From positions 1 to 12,208 of the forward strand of contig NZ_CALKTS010000348.1 in the NCBI RefSeq assembly GCF_937997595.1: a stretch of 12,208 bases of DNA, read 5' to 3'. Below are positions 1 to 7,286 of the stretch, piece after piece. Position numbers and translations under genes: made by a program. The stretch's first letter is position 1. Every line of letters starts with the position of its first letter. The DNA is from an uncultured Campylobacter sp. (GTDB taxonomy: Bacteria; Campylobacterota; Campylobacteria; Campylobacterales; Campylobacteraceae). Below the pieces are notes generated by a model. It worked only from the letters and a program-made list of their open reading frames with translations, made no database searches and was not told where the DNA came from.

Positions 1-431
1 CGCTGCTGCTCGCCGCCGCTAAGCTCGCTAGGGCGGTGCGTAATGCGGTGCCCGAGCCCTACTTTATCAAGTGCCGCTTTAGCGCTGTCCTCGTCCACGC
101 AGCTGTGGTAGTATTGATTTAACATAACGTTTTCGACGGCCGTTAGGTAAGGAATTAGGTGAAACTGCTGAAACACGAGACCGATCTTTTTGCGGCGAAA
201 TTCTAAAATTTGCTCGTCGTTTAGCACGCTCGCGTCGGCTCCGCCTAGGATGTATCTGCCCGCAGTGGGGGTGTCCATCAGGCTTAGGATATTTACGAGC
301 GTGCTCTTGCCGCTGCCGCTTGGGCCCATTATGCTGACCCACTCGCCGCTTAAAACGTCGAAGCTGATATTATCGAGAGCCTTAACCTCGCCGAAGTATT
401 TGCAGATACCTTCAAATTTTAAAATTTCCAT
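1..431 (-). CDS. ABC transporter ATPase, MacB/LolD type, 3' part missing (Cj1663-like)
   Basis: Cytoplasmic ATP-hydrolysing subunit expected to power the two MacB/FtsX-type permeases encoded just upstream. The visible 143 residues hold the Walker A motif GPSGSGKST (about residues 36-44), the Q-loop in VFQQF (about 86-90) and the ABC signature LSGGEQQ (137-143). The gene runs off the left edge, so Walker B, the D-loop and the H-loop are not seen; families of this type are usually about 220-230 residues. The ATG at 431 lies one base after the permease stop, with AAGGGA upstream as ribosome binding site. An out-of-frame ATG at 436 does not open this protein. Order and family match the last ABC gene of the Campylobacter FTR1/P19 cluster. 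The transported substrate cannot be read from sequence. The family call is secure; the iron-related role is inferred from context. Confidence 0.9.
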   Translation of the reverse strand, partial: MEILKFEGICKYFGEVKALDNISFDVLSGEWVSIMGPSGSGKSTLVNILSLMDTPTAGRYILGGADASVLNDEQILEFRRKKIGLVFQQFHLIPYLTAVENVMLNQYYHSCVDEDSAKAALDKVGLGHRITHRPSELSGGEQQ

Positions 432-432
432 G

Positions 433-1566
433 TCATTCCCTTAATAGATTCGCTAAATTCGGATTCAGCGCCTTTTTGATCGGATAGTAGCTTGCCGCGA
501 GCGCAAAAATCAGGCTCAGCGCGACCGCCGCAAAGAGGCTAATCAGCCTAAAATCCACGCTGCTTGAAAATATCAGATGCCCGAGCAAGATCGCGAGCAG
601 GTATCCCACGAATACTCCAGCTAGCGAGCCTGCGACGCAGACGGTTAAAATTTCGCTCAGGATCAGGTGGAGCAAATTTTGTTTGCTCGCGCCGATTGCG
701 CGGATGAGCGCAAACTCTTTGATGCGCGAAAGCAGGATCGAGCTAAGGCTCGTGTTGATGCAGACCGAGGTGATCAGAAGGATCGTAATGCCGATAAGAA
801 GCATTAAGAGCTTGATTTTGTTTAAGATGATGCCCTGAGTCTTGGATACCTTACCGATCGGCGCGAAGCTCATCTGCGCGTCGCTCAGGCTTTTTGAAAT
901 TTCGCTTAGCTGCTTAAAATCGCCGCTTACGATCGCTTCGGCGTAATTTACCTGCGCGGGTTGATTTAAAATTTTTTGCGCCAGCGGCAGCGAGATTAGC
1001 AGCATGCCGTCCTCTTTCTGCCCGTCATAGACGATGCCTTTTATCTTTACCTTGCTCGTTTCGTTTGAGCCGATCGGCGTGATCTCGATACTATCGCCGA
1101 GCTTCGCGCCCAAAAGCTTAGCAAGATCCTGCCCGATGAGCGCGTTTTTATCGTCGAAATCCACGCCGATAAACGAACCCTCTTTAAGATCCAAAAACGG
1201 CATAGTATCGCGCAGAGAGGAGAAATTTACCCCCATGATGATGCCTGAGTTTACGCCTAAATTTGCGCTGCCGAAAAGATATTTATTTGCGCTTTTTAGA
1301 GCTGGAATTTTAGCAAATTTCGCATCGAGCGCTGCTTCGTCCATATGGGAATTTTCTAAATTTGCGGGGCTTACGATTAAATTTGCGCCGTAGCTGTTTA
1401 ACTCGCTGGCGACCTTTCTATCGATGTCGGCGTAGATATTTACGAACGCCGCACAAACTGCGCTGCCTAGCATTATCGCGACAAAAATCACGAAGCTGCG
1501 AATGCCGCTGTTGATGATACTTTTAAAGATCGCGCTTCTGAAAAACGCGCCGTTATTTCCTGCCAT
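433..1566 (-). CDS. MacB/FtsX-type ABC permease (second permease, Cj1662-like)
   Basis: Inner-membrane ABC permease of 377 residues with MacB-like architecture: one N-terminal membrane helix (about 20-46), a periplasmic domain of about 200 residues, and a C-terminal FtsX domain with three helices (from about residue 252). The loop after the first FtsX helix carries RIKEFALIRAIGAS, the typical cytoplasmic coupling segment of this family. It shares SYGxNxxVxP just after the first helix (about 58-67) with the preceding permease, so the two are probably paralogues forming a heterodimer. The ATG at 1566 lies inside the last codons of the preceding gene (14-base overlap), with GGAGG a few bases upstream, suggesting translational coupling. 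In the known Campylobacter cluster this gene accompanies FTR1 and P19. Whether it exports a molecule or performs MacB-like mechanotransmission is not visible. Confidence 0.87.
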   Translation of the reverse strand: MAGNNGAFFRSAIFKSIINSGIRSFVIFVAIMLGSAVCAAFVNIYADIDRKVASELNSYGANLIVSPANLENSHMDEAALDAKFAKIPALKSANKYLFGSANLGVNSGIIMGVNFSSLRDTMPFLDLKEGSFIGVDFDDKNALIGQDLAKLLGAKLGDSIEITPIGSNETSKVKIKGIVYDGQKEDGMLLISLPLAQKILNQPAQVNYAEAIVSGDFKQLSEISKSLSDAQMSFAPIGKVSKTQGIILNKIKLLMLLIGITILLITSVCINTSLSSILLSRIKEFALIRAIGASKQNLLHLILSEILTVCVAGSLAGVFVGYLLAILLGHLIFSSSVDFRLISLFAAVALSLIFALAASYYPIKKALNPNLANLLRE

Positions 1567-2797
1567 AAAGCACCTCCGCAGGCAGTAGCTTGATCACTCC
1601 GCGTAGCGGTAGAATCGAGCCGATAATGCAAATAAGAAGTCCAAAGACGATGCTAAGCGGAAAGACCATAAGCGAGACGCCGATAAAGGAGCCAAAAATT
1701 TGATACGCGATCGCCCAGCTAAGCGCGTAGCCCACGACTGCGCCCACGAGTGAGCTTGCTACGCAGATGACGAAAATTTCGGCGGCGAACTGGATATAGA
1801 TCATAAAGTTGCTCGCTCCCAGCGCCTTAAGCAAGCCGATCTCTTTTTTGCGCTTGTAAATTTCGCTGCTTAGCAGGCTCGTGATGCAGATGCTTGAAAT
1901 CAGCAGAGATAAGATACTTACGACGCCCATTAAATTTTGAATTTTTTTCGTGATGCCGCTTTGAGCTTCGCTGACGCTAAGCACCGCCTTAGCGGTCGCG
2001 TTTGGATACTCCTCGGTGATCTGATATGCGATGGAGCTAACGTATGCTGAGCAATACCATGTGTCGTATTCTGTGGCGTCTAGATTATCGAGACTCCTTC
2101 TTGCCTTTACGGACAGATCGTCTTCTGGGATCGTCATGGCGCTAACTTCGGCCTTGGCGATGAGGCCCTCTTTGTGCGTTAGTTTTTGCACTAGCGATAA
2201 ATTTGCGATCAGCTTTTTAGCTTCATCCTCCGCGCCGTGCAAAATCCCAACGACTTTAGCCTCATAATCTCCAAGCTTAACCGTATCGCCGATCTTTAGT
2301 CCAAGCCCGTCTCCTGCGAGCACCTCATTCTCGGCGCCGTCTTTTACCCACTGCCCCTCTACGCTCCAAAATGGATAGAGCGAGCGCACGCCCGATCTGA
2401 AATCAGGCTCGTCGCTAACGCCCACGTCCTTTTCAAAGTAGGTTCCCACGACGTCGTAATCTCCTGCGTGGGTAGTTAAAAAGGGCGCAAAGGCGGTGAT
2501 ATTGTTGCGCCAAAAAATTTCTTTGATCTTATGCAGCTCGCTCTCTTTTAAAAAATCATCGTTTTTAAGCGGCGAGTATTCGCGCCCGCCGATCTCGATG
2601 CTTAGGCTTTGCGAGCGCGGTAGCACGACGATATTCGAGCCGTAGCTACGTAGCTCCTTAGCGACCTGATCGCCAATTTTTAGCGTGATATTTAGCATGC
2701 AAGCGATCAGCGAAACCGATAAAAATATCGTCAAAAACGCTAAAATTTTGCTATCCCTGGAGTTTAAAATGGAGGATTTGATGATGCGTAAAAACAT
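1553..2797 (-). CDS. MacB/FtsX-type ABC permease (first permease, Cj1661-like)
   Basis: Inner-membrane ABC permease of 414 residues. One N-terminal helix (about 18-40) is followed by a periplasmic MacB-like domain beginning with SYGSNIVVLP (51-60), then a C-terminal FtsX domain (from about residue 287) with three helices and the conserved cytoplasmic segment KRKKEIGLLKALGAS. Its start codon overlaps the stop of the DUF2318 gene by one base (TAATG arrangement), and its end overlaps the next permease by 14 bases, so it sits in the middle of a coupled four-gene block. A GGAG lies about 8 bases upstream of the ATG. The MacB/FtsX family includes mechanotransmission machines as well as lipoprotein and peptide transporters. 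A role in iron handling rests only on the conserved neighbourhood with FTR1 and P19. Confidence 0.87.
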   Translation of the reverse strand: MFLRIIKSSILNSRDSKILAFLTIFLSVSLIACMLNITLKIGDQVAKELRSYGSNIVVLPRSQSLSIEIGGREYSPLKNDDFLKESELHKIKEIFWRNNITAFAPFLTTHAGDYDVVGTYFEKDVGVSDEPDFRSGVRSLYPFWSVEGQWVKDGAENEVLAGDGLGLKIGDTVKLGDYEAKVVGILHGAEDEAKKLIANLSLVQKLTHKEGLIAKAEVSAMTIPEDDLSVKARRSLDNLDATEYDTWYCSAYVSSIAYQITEEYPNATAKAVLSVSEAQSGITKKIQNLMGVVSILSLLISSICITSLLSSEIYKRKKEIGLLKALGASNFMIYIQFAAEIFVICVASSLVGAVVGYALSWAIAYQIFGSFIGVSLMVFPLSIVFGLLICIIGSILPLRGVIKLLPAEVLYGRK

Positions 2798-4215
2798 TAT
2801 TTAAGCTCCTTTAGCGTGCCGTTTTCATCTACATAGCGCTCGGGATGCGCGGTAAAGGCGTTTGCATTCGCTTCGCTTTCGAAAAAGTAGGTGCGTCCGT
2901 AGTAAAGATAGCTAAATTTAGAGGTGTTTAAAATTTCTTTTCTGCTGACCGGATCGATCACCTTTTTATCCACAATCTCCGAGAAATAGGACGCGCCGTC
3001 TTCAATCGTCTTAAGCGCGATGACGATATTTTGCCCCTCTAGCTTATAATCCAGCGGGATCGGATTGCAGCCGCCCAGCTTGCCGACGCTCGGCAAAAAG
3101 ATACGCACGTTGCAAGCGATGCAGATGAGCTCGTCGCCTTTTTTGATATAGCCCATATCGCCGCAGATCGAGCACGCGTCAAAAACCGCGACCGGGGCAA
3201 ATTTGTCCGTGAAGCGGTTTAGTAGAAAAAACCTGACCTTATGCCCGTCGTCGGTGACGTAGGCAAAGCGGTGCAGCTTGCCATCTTTTACGATGTTTGC
3301 ATCGATTATGAATTCCGCGCCTTGCGGCTCGATAATCTTGGGCTCATCGATCGTAGGCGGTTTTGAAGCGACCAAGATATAATAAAGCCCCAAAAAGCTG
3401 ATTAAAACCCCAAGCGATAAAATCAGGCTAAAATCTCTAAAAATGGCGAATCTGCCCGCCTTAACCTCTCTAAATTTTATAATGTCCGCTTCGCGAGGCA
3501 CTCGACTTGGCGCACGAAATACCGTAAGTAGCGCAATTAGCGCGGCTATAAGGCAAAGAGCTAGCGTCAGATAGGAGTTGTTGTAGTGGATGATTTTAGC
3601 GATGACGCTTAGAAACTCGGACGAGCCGATCGCGTTTGAAAGCCCTTCAAAACCCTTCGCAGCTAGCGCTTTGGGCGCGTCTGCCTGGCGCAGATCAAGG
3701 CCCAAAAAGCCGATTTTGGCGATAAAGGCAAACGCCCACGCGATGACGAATGACGCCAGCTTTGCACCTCTACTCGTACGCGCTAGAGCTGAGCGATAAA
3801 TAAAATAGAATAAAATGAGCGCCAGCGCACCTAAAACCGCCATGAAGAGGTTGGTTAGGCTGAAGCTGTCCAGTAGCTCGCCGGAGAAAATTTTAAAATT
3901 CATCCCTATGAAGCGGTATTCAAATCCATACGCGCAACCAAGAGCAAAAATAACTATAGCGGTAAGATAGAATCGCTTAAACTTAAACGCAAGCAGTAGC
4001 GCGAGCAGCGCTAAAAGTGCGAGCGCATCAAACACGATCTTGCCCGTATCGGCGTTTGCCGAGCGCGCAAATGCGCTAAAGCACAGCGCCCCGAATGCAG
4101 CTCCTAAAAGCGCGGGCAAAAACGATGCGCTGATAAAGCGCCTGCCGCCCAGATACGCGCTTAAAAACGCGAGCGGAAATAGAGCCAAGCTAACGTGATA
4201 AAAAAATATCGTCAT
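2797..4215 (-). CDS. Polytopic membrane protein with DUF2318 Cys-rich domain and YHS-like tail (Cj1660-like)
   Basis: Protein of 472 residues. The first about 285 residues form roughly eight hydrophobic helices. A soluble C-terminal part follows that fits the DUF2318 family (Fe-S-membrane-type domain), with Cys348-x2-Cys351, Cys365-x2-Cys368 and Cys383; these could bind a metal or cluster. The last about 50 residues (418-463) resemble a YHS domain: DPVSRKEI, then YYGRTYFF and HPERY. The usual YHS cysteine after DPV is replaced by serine. In Campylobacter this gene follows p19 in the FTR1/P19 iron cluster, where a redox or iron-transfer role has been proposed for such proteins; the function here is inferred. 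The ATG at 4215 has GAGGA eight bases upstream (4223-4227). A 384-base gap separates it from p19, so it may have its own promoter. No frameshift is seen. Confidence 0.82.
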   Translation of the reverse strand: MTIFFYHVSLALFPLAFLSAYLGGRRFISASFLPALLGAAFGALCFSAFARSANADTGKIVFDALALLALLALLLAFKFKRFYLTAIVIFALGCAYGFEYRFIGMNFKIFSGELLDSFSLTNLFMAVLGALALILFYFIYRSALARTSRGAKLASFVIAWAFAFIAKIGFLGLDLRQADAPKALAAKGFEGLSNAIGSSEFLSVIAKIIHYNNSYLTLALCLIAALIALLTVFRAPSRVPREADIIKFREVKAGRFAIFRDFSLILSLGVLISFLGLYYILVASKPPTIDEPKIIEPQGAEFIIDANIVKDGKLHRFAYVTDDGHKVRFFLLNRFTDKFAPVAVFDACSICGDMGYIKKGDELICIACNVRIFLPSVGKLGGCNPIPLDYKLEGQNIVIALKTIEDGASYFSEIVDKKVIDPVSRKEILNTSKFSYLYYGRTYFFESEANANAFTAHPERYVDENGTLKELK

Positions 4216-4335
4216 TAAAAATCCTCATCGAGTCTAATGCGCGTAAATCGCCTATAATTGCTTAAATTTTAAAATTTTAAAACCTACGCCATTTTGTAAA
4301 TTTTAAAATTTCAAATCAGCCCGCAAAAAGTTCGC

Positions 4336-4380
4336 AGCAATAGAGCCGCCCGCAAAGAGAAATTTCGCCTCGCTATTGCT
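4336..4380. repeat. Inverted repeat AGCAATAG...CTATTGCT
   Basis: Perfect 8-base arms at 4336-4343 and 4373-4380 enclose a 29-base loop that itself contains GAAATTTC. It could form a stem-loop in a minus-strand transcript from the p19 side. No T-run follows, so a classical terminator is not supported; an RNA structure or processing site is possible. Confidence 0.5.
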
Positions 4381-4562
4381 TTGGTTTTGTCTCACCCTCG
4401 CGACGCGCTAATTTTAAAATTTTGCCGCAACTAAAAGATTCGTAAGCTTAAACGCATTAAAGCAAAAACGATGCGCTTTGGCTGCGGCGTAATGGCAAAT
4501 TTAAACGGGCTAAAGTAACCGCCTTAAATTTAAAGCGTGCGGCTAAACCCAATACCGCTAGA

Positions 4563-4589
4563 GCTCCGCCAAAACGGACTCGGCGGAGC
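4563..4589 (-). terminator. GC-rich hairpin after p19, possible terminator without T-tract
   Basis: Perfect 8-base arms GCTCCGCC (4563-4570) and GGCGGAGC (4582-4589) with an 11-base loop lie 10 bases beyond the p19 stop. On the minus strand no T-run follows, so this is not a standard rho-independent terminator. It could stabilise the 3' end of an ftr1-p19 mRNA or cause partial termination. Its position directly behind a gene stop supports such a role. Confidence 0.5.
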
Positions 4590-4599
4590 CTGCTACGAT

Positions 4600-5121
4600 T
4601 TACTCTTTAGGAGCGCCTGTGTATTGGAAGGTGTATTTAACCGAGAACGGCTCCCACCATTTGCCTACGCCTGTCGCTTTGTCCGCGTGGCGGCCGAATC
4701 CGTTGGTGCTTGGATTTTCGATATTATAGGTTAGCTCGTAATTGCCCACGCCGTTTACCATTTTGATATTGGCGCCGTAGTGAGGGCCGTCGCTAGCTAC
4801 CATCGGCATGAAATTTCCCTTTTGGATCTTGCCGGTGTCTAGGTTTTTAAGCACGTAAGCGATCTTTAGGTAAGGGATCCACTCGCCCTCGCCAAATCCG
4901 TTTGCGTTGCCTTTGATGGCATGGATGTCCGCCTCAAGGTGGATGTCCGCTTTGCTAGGAGCTAGATCGATGCCTTTAGGCTCCATATCGATAGGCTGAA
5001 GATAAACTGCGGCGATCTCCATTCCATTTTGCTCAATCGGCTCGCCGATCGGATGCTCTCCCGCCATTGCTATAACAGAGGCTAGGCTTAGTGCCAACAT
5101 ACCTGAAAAAATCTTTTTCAT
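4600..5121 (-). CDS. p19: P19, periplasmic copper/iron-binding protein of high-affinity iron uptake
   Basis: Periplasmic protein of 173 residues acting with the FTR1 permease encoded directly upstream; the known family (Campylobacter P19, E. coli FetP) dimerises and binds copper and iron. A signal peptide covers residues 1-20 with likely cleavage after AMA. The mature part shows the expected metal ligands: His61 and Glu63 in DIHLEADIH, Met107, Asp111 and His114 in MPMVASDGPHYG, and His145 in FGRHAD. Spacings His61-Met107 (46) and Met107-His114 (7) agree with C. jejuni P19 as I remember it; the stretch before His145 is about six residues shorter. The start at 5121 has a strong AAGGAG seven bases upstream (5129-5134). 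An in-frame extension to 5247 would overlap most of the end of FTR1 and would bury the signal peptide, so it was not used. The gap to the FTR1 stop is 14 bases, indicating co-transcription. Confidence 0.96.
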   Translation of the reverse strand: MKKIFSGMLALSLASVIAMAGEHPIGEPIEQNGMEIAAVYLQPIDMEPKGIDLAPSKADIHLEADIHAIKGNANGFGEGEWIPYLKIAYVLKNLDTGKIQKGNFMPMVASDGPHYGANIKMVNGVGNYELTYNIENPSTNGFGRHADKATGVGKWWEPFSVKYTFQYTGAPKE

Positions 5122-5128
5122 CTTTTCT

Positions 5129-5134
5129 CTCCTT
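5129..5134 (-). promoter_or_regulatory. Ribosome binding site of p19
   Basis: AAGGAG on the minus strand, seven bases before the ATG at 5121 and located in the 14-base gap after the FTR1 stop. It decides the p19 start in favour of 5121 over the upstream in-frame ATG at 5247. Confidence 0.85.
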
Positions 5135-5135
5135 A

Positions 5136-7067
5136 TTAAGATTTGTTTTTTTGCTTGTTTTTTAAGATTAAAATTCCTGCGATTAGAAGCACGATCATCA
5201 CCGCTTGCGGCACTAGGCTCTGGACATAAGGATAAAATCCGATCCACGTAATCGTAGGAAGCCCGTCTATCACCGTAGGCACGAATACCTTGCCCTCGAC
5301 TAGCTCCATCACGCCCTTACCCACAAATACGACGGACATATAAAAGATAATGACTGACGTAGCGATGAAAAATGGCTTGATAGCGATTTTAAGCGAGAAT
5401 TTTTTGATGACGATATAAACTATGATAAGAGCCGCTAGACCCGCTACAAAGCCTGCTGCTACCATGCTAGTAGCTGCTGGACTTTTAGCATCGAAAAGTA
5501 GCGCCAGATAAAATAGCACCGTCTCTGCGCCCTCACGATAAACCGCCAAAAATACCGTCCACCAAAGCATCTTGCTATCGCCAGAGCTTAGGCTGCTTGA
5601 AATTTGACCTTGGATATAGGCGCTCCACTTTTTGGAGCTTGCATTTGAAAGAAGCCAAAAGCCCACATAAAATAGCAGAACTACGGCGATTAACATCACC
5701 GCGCCCTCCATCACTTCGCGCGTTTGTCCTGCATTTTCGCTACCGAAGATATAATTTAGCCCGTAAGCCGTAGCGATACTTAGCACAACCGCAACGCCAA
5801 GAGCGCTGTAAACGATATTTAGGTGCTTTGAATTGCCGGATTTTATAAGTAGAGCGATGACTGCGGCTACGATGATGAGCGCTTCAAATCCTTCGCGCAA
5901 GATGATGATAAACGCGTATAAAAATAGATCCCAGTTGCTTGATTTCTTCGTTAGCTCTAGGCTTTGGGTAAGCTGATCAAATAGCTTGTTTTGCGCCGCT
6001 ACGATCTGCTCTTTGGAAGCGCCCGCGCGCATAAGAGCCGAAATTTTATTAAAGCTTGCTTCGGTGTCTAGCTTAAGCTGAGTATTTTTAGCACCGACGA
6101 TATTCTCCATGCCGCTCTCTTCGTATTCATCAAAGTAGATATTGCCGCTTTCGTCAATCGCATCATCAACCTTGCCGCTCTCGTAAAGCTGCAAAACCTT
6201 AGCCATCTTATCCTTGATATTTTGCACAATCGGCGTAAAATCCTTGCCCTCATCTTCGCTAGTATCGCTTTGTGCTAACGCAGTCTGCGGCGCTATGGAG
6301 TAGCTTTCTTGCGGCAAATCATTTACGGCTTTTAATGCTAGATTATCTAGGGCGTTTATCGCTTCGTCAAATTTTGATTTGTCCGTATCCGCATCCTCGC
6401 GCAAGAGATTTCCGATAATTTGCTGGATCGATTGATCGGTCTGAGATGAGACATATTTTCGTACCGCCTCTTCTAGGTGTTCGTTGCGGTAGATATCAAA
6501 TTTAGCGCGATTTAGCGCAGCCTTTAGTGCAGCAGTGTCTTTCTTATCAAACGCAGCTTTAGCGTTATCCAGCTCAGTTTTAAATTCCGTATAGACGCTC
6601 ATCCACGGCGAGGTTGTACCGGATGCTGCGGAATTCCCGCCTGAGGTTGGCGCAGAAGTGCTACCGTCGCCTCCATCTTGATATTCTGCCACTAGGCGGT
6701 GACCTGATTCTATCACCGGCAAGACCTCGTCGATCTCGCGGTTTAGATTATCTATCATCGCTTGGATCTCGCTTACCGGCTTTTCTGCTTTGATCGCCTT
6801 GCGGATATCGCCGAATTGCTTCTCCATATCGTAGGATTTTTTCTGACTTAAATTTATGCGAATGCCGGCTTCTAGATTTTCAAAATGCCCAAAATACGCC
6901 TCTTGAGTTATCTTTCTAGCCTCAGAATTATTACCATCGACATAAAGCTTGATCGCTTGAGCAAATTTCTCTTTTATCGTCGCTGCTTCCGCACGATAAT
7001 CCGTATCCGCAAAAAGCATAGCAAGCGGAAAAATTAGAGCTAAAACCGCAAATTTAAAAAATTTCAT
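5136..7067 (-). CDS. FTR1-family iron permease with long periplasmic N-terminal region (Cj1658-like)
   Basis: Inner-membrane iron permease of 643 residues. A signal peptide (1-20) is followed by a large periplasmic region (21-378) made of three similar helical modules of about 90 residues (29-117, 160-248, 283-371), the first two separated by a Gly/Ser/Thr-rich linker (131-154). The C-terminal FTR1 domain has about seven membrane helices from residue 382. It carries both signature motifs, REGFE (391-395) and REGAE (511-515), whose acidic residues bind iron in the family. Family members import iron coupled to a partner that supplies or oxidises it; here P19, encoded 14 bases downstream, is the expected partner. 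The start at 7067 has AAGAAGG five bases upstream (7073-7079), and a TATAAT lies about 52 bases upstream. In C. jejuni the equivalent locus is iron-repressed by Fur; a partial Fur-like half-site lies near 7160. Confidence 0.95.
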   Translation of the reverse strand: MKFFKFAVLALIFPLAMLFADTDYRAEAATIKEKFAQAIKLYVDGNNSEARKITQEAYFGHFENLEAGIRINLSQKKSYDMEKQFGDIRKAIKAEKPVSEIQAMIDNLNREIDEVLPVIESGHRLVAEYQDGGDGSTSAPTSGGNSAASGTTSPWMSVYTEFKTELDNAKAAFDKKDTAALKAALNRAKFDIYRNEHLEEAVRKYVSSQTDQSIQQIIGNLLREDADTDKSKFDEAINALDNLALKAVNDLPQESYSIAPQTALAQSDTSEDEGKDFTPIVQNIKDKMAKVLQLYESGKVDDAIDESGNIYFDEYEESGMENIVGAKNTQLKLDTEASFNKISALMRAGASKEQIVAAQNKLFDQLTQSLELTKKSSNWDLFLYAFIIILREGFEALIIVAAVIALLIKSGNSKHLNIVYSALGVAVVLSIATAYGLNYIFGSENAGQTREVMEGAVMLIAVVLLFYVGFWLLSNASSKKWSAYIQGQISSSLSSGDSKMLWWTVFLAVYREGAETVLFYLALLFDAKSPAATSMVAAGFVAGLAALIIVYIVIKKFSLKIAIKPFFIATSVIIFYMSVVFVGKGVMELVEGKVFVPTVIDGLPTITWIGFYPYVQSLVPQAVMIVLLIAGILILKNKQKNKS

Positions 7068-7118
7068 CTGAACCTTCTTGAGTTAAATTCATACATTAAA
7101 TTTCAAAATCTAGCGGCA

Positions 7119-7124
7119 ATTATA
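7119..7124 (-). promoter_or_regulatory. Putative -10 box of the FTR1-p19 operon
   Basis: A perfect TATAAT on the minus strand, preceded by T-rich runs (TTTTT and TTTAAG upstream), fits the Campylobacter sigma-70 pattern of a strong -10 with periodic T-tracts in place of a -35 box. It lies 52 bases before the FTR1 start and downstream of the petC terminator, so the iron genes probably have their own promoter. Confidence 0.65.
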
Positions 7125-7159
7125 TGTAGAAAAATCTTAAAAAGTAATAAAAAAAGCGG

Positions 7160-7168
7160 TTATCATAA
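7160..7168 (-). promoter_or_regulatory. Possible Fur-like half-site upstream of FTR1
   Basis: The palindrome-like TTATGATAA (minus strand) lies about 36 bases upstream of the TATAAT at 7119-7124. It contains a GATAA half-site typical of Fur boxes, and TTATTA occurs further downstream. A complete 19-base Fur consensus is not present, so this is weak. It is listed because the C. jejuni counterpart operon is Fur-regulated. Confidence 0.25.
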
Positions 7169-7250
7169 AGCACGAAAGCGGCTAAATTCTCAATTGCAAG
7201 AGCTTTTTGATAGATGGAATTTAATAGAATTTAGGATATGGCGGAATTTT

Positions 7251-7284
7251 AAAAGGCAGTCGGATTTTACTCCGACTGCTAAAA
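7251..7284 (-). terminator. Rho-independent terminator after petC
   Basis: Perfect 9-base arms GCAGTCGGA (7256-7264) and TCCGACTGC (7271-7279) with a 6-base loop are followed on the minus strand by CTTTTAAAATT. It lies a few bases beyond the petC stop at 7287. The AAAA/TTTT flanks on both sides would let it work in either direction. It separates the petABC operon from the iron operon. Confidence 0.87.
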
Positions 7285-7286
7285 TT

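Larger units (their letters stand above)
4216..4599. other. 384-base non-coding gap between p19 and the DUF2318 gene
   Basis: No convincing gene was found on either strand; a short plus-strand frame entering p19 is a shadow. The gap holds three AAATTTTAAAATTT-type runs (about 4264-4282, 4298-4311, 4410-4423) and several inverted repeats. These are a GC-rich hairpin just after p19 (4563-4589), an 8-base repeat pair at 4336-4343/4373-4380, and two shorter nested pairs at 4424-4429/4483-4488 and 4453-4457/4471-4475. It probably contains the p19 transcript end and a start or processing site for the downstream genes. No clear -10 box stands out. Confidence 0.7.

Noticed and set aside
190..444. Plus-strand open frame opposite the ABC ATPase
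   Set aside because: Antisense shadow of a clear ATPase with Walker A and signature motifs; its protein has no recognisable features.
4537..4734. Plus-strand open frame across the p19 3' end
   Set aside because: It overlaps p19 on the other strand, covers the GC-rich hairpin, and has no ribosome binding site or recognisable domain.
5122..5247. Longer P19 start at 5247
   Set aside because: The extension lies in the FTR1 coding region in another frame, has no signal peptide at its own N-terminus, and would bury the real one. The ATG at 5121 has a strong ribosome binding site.
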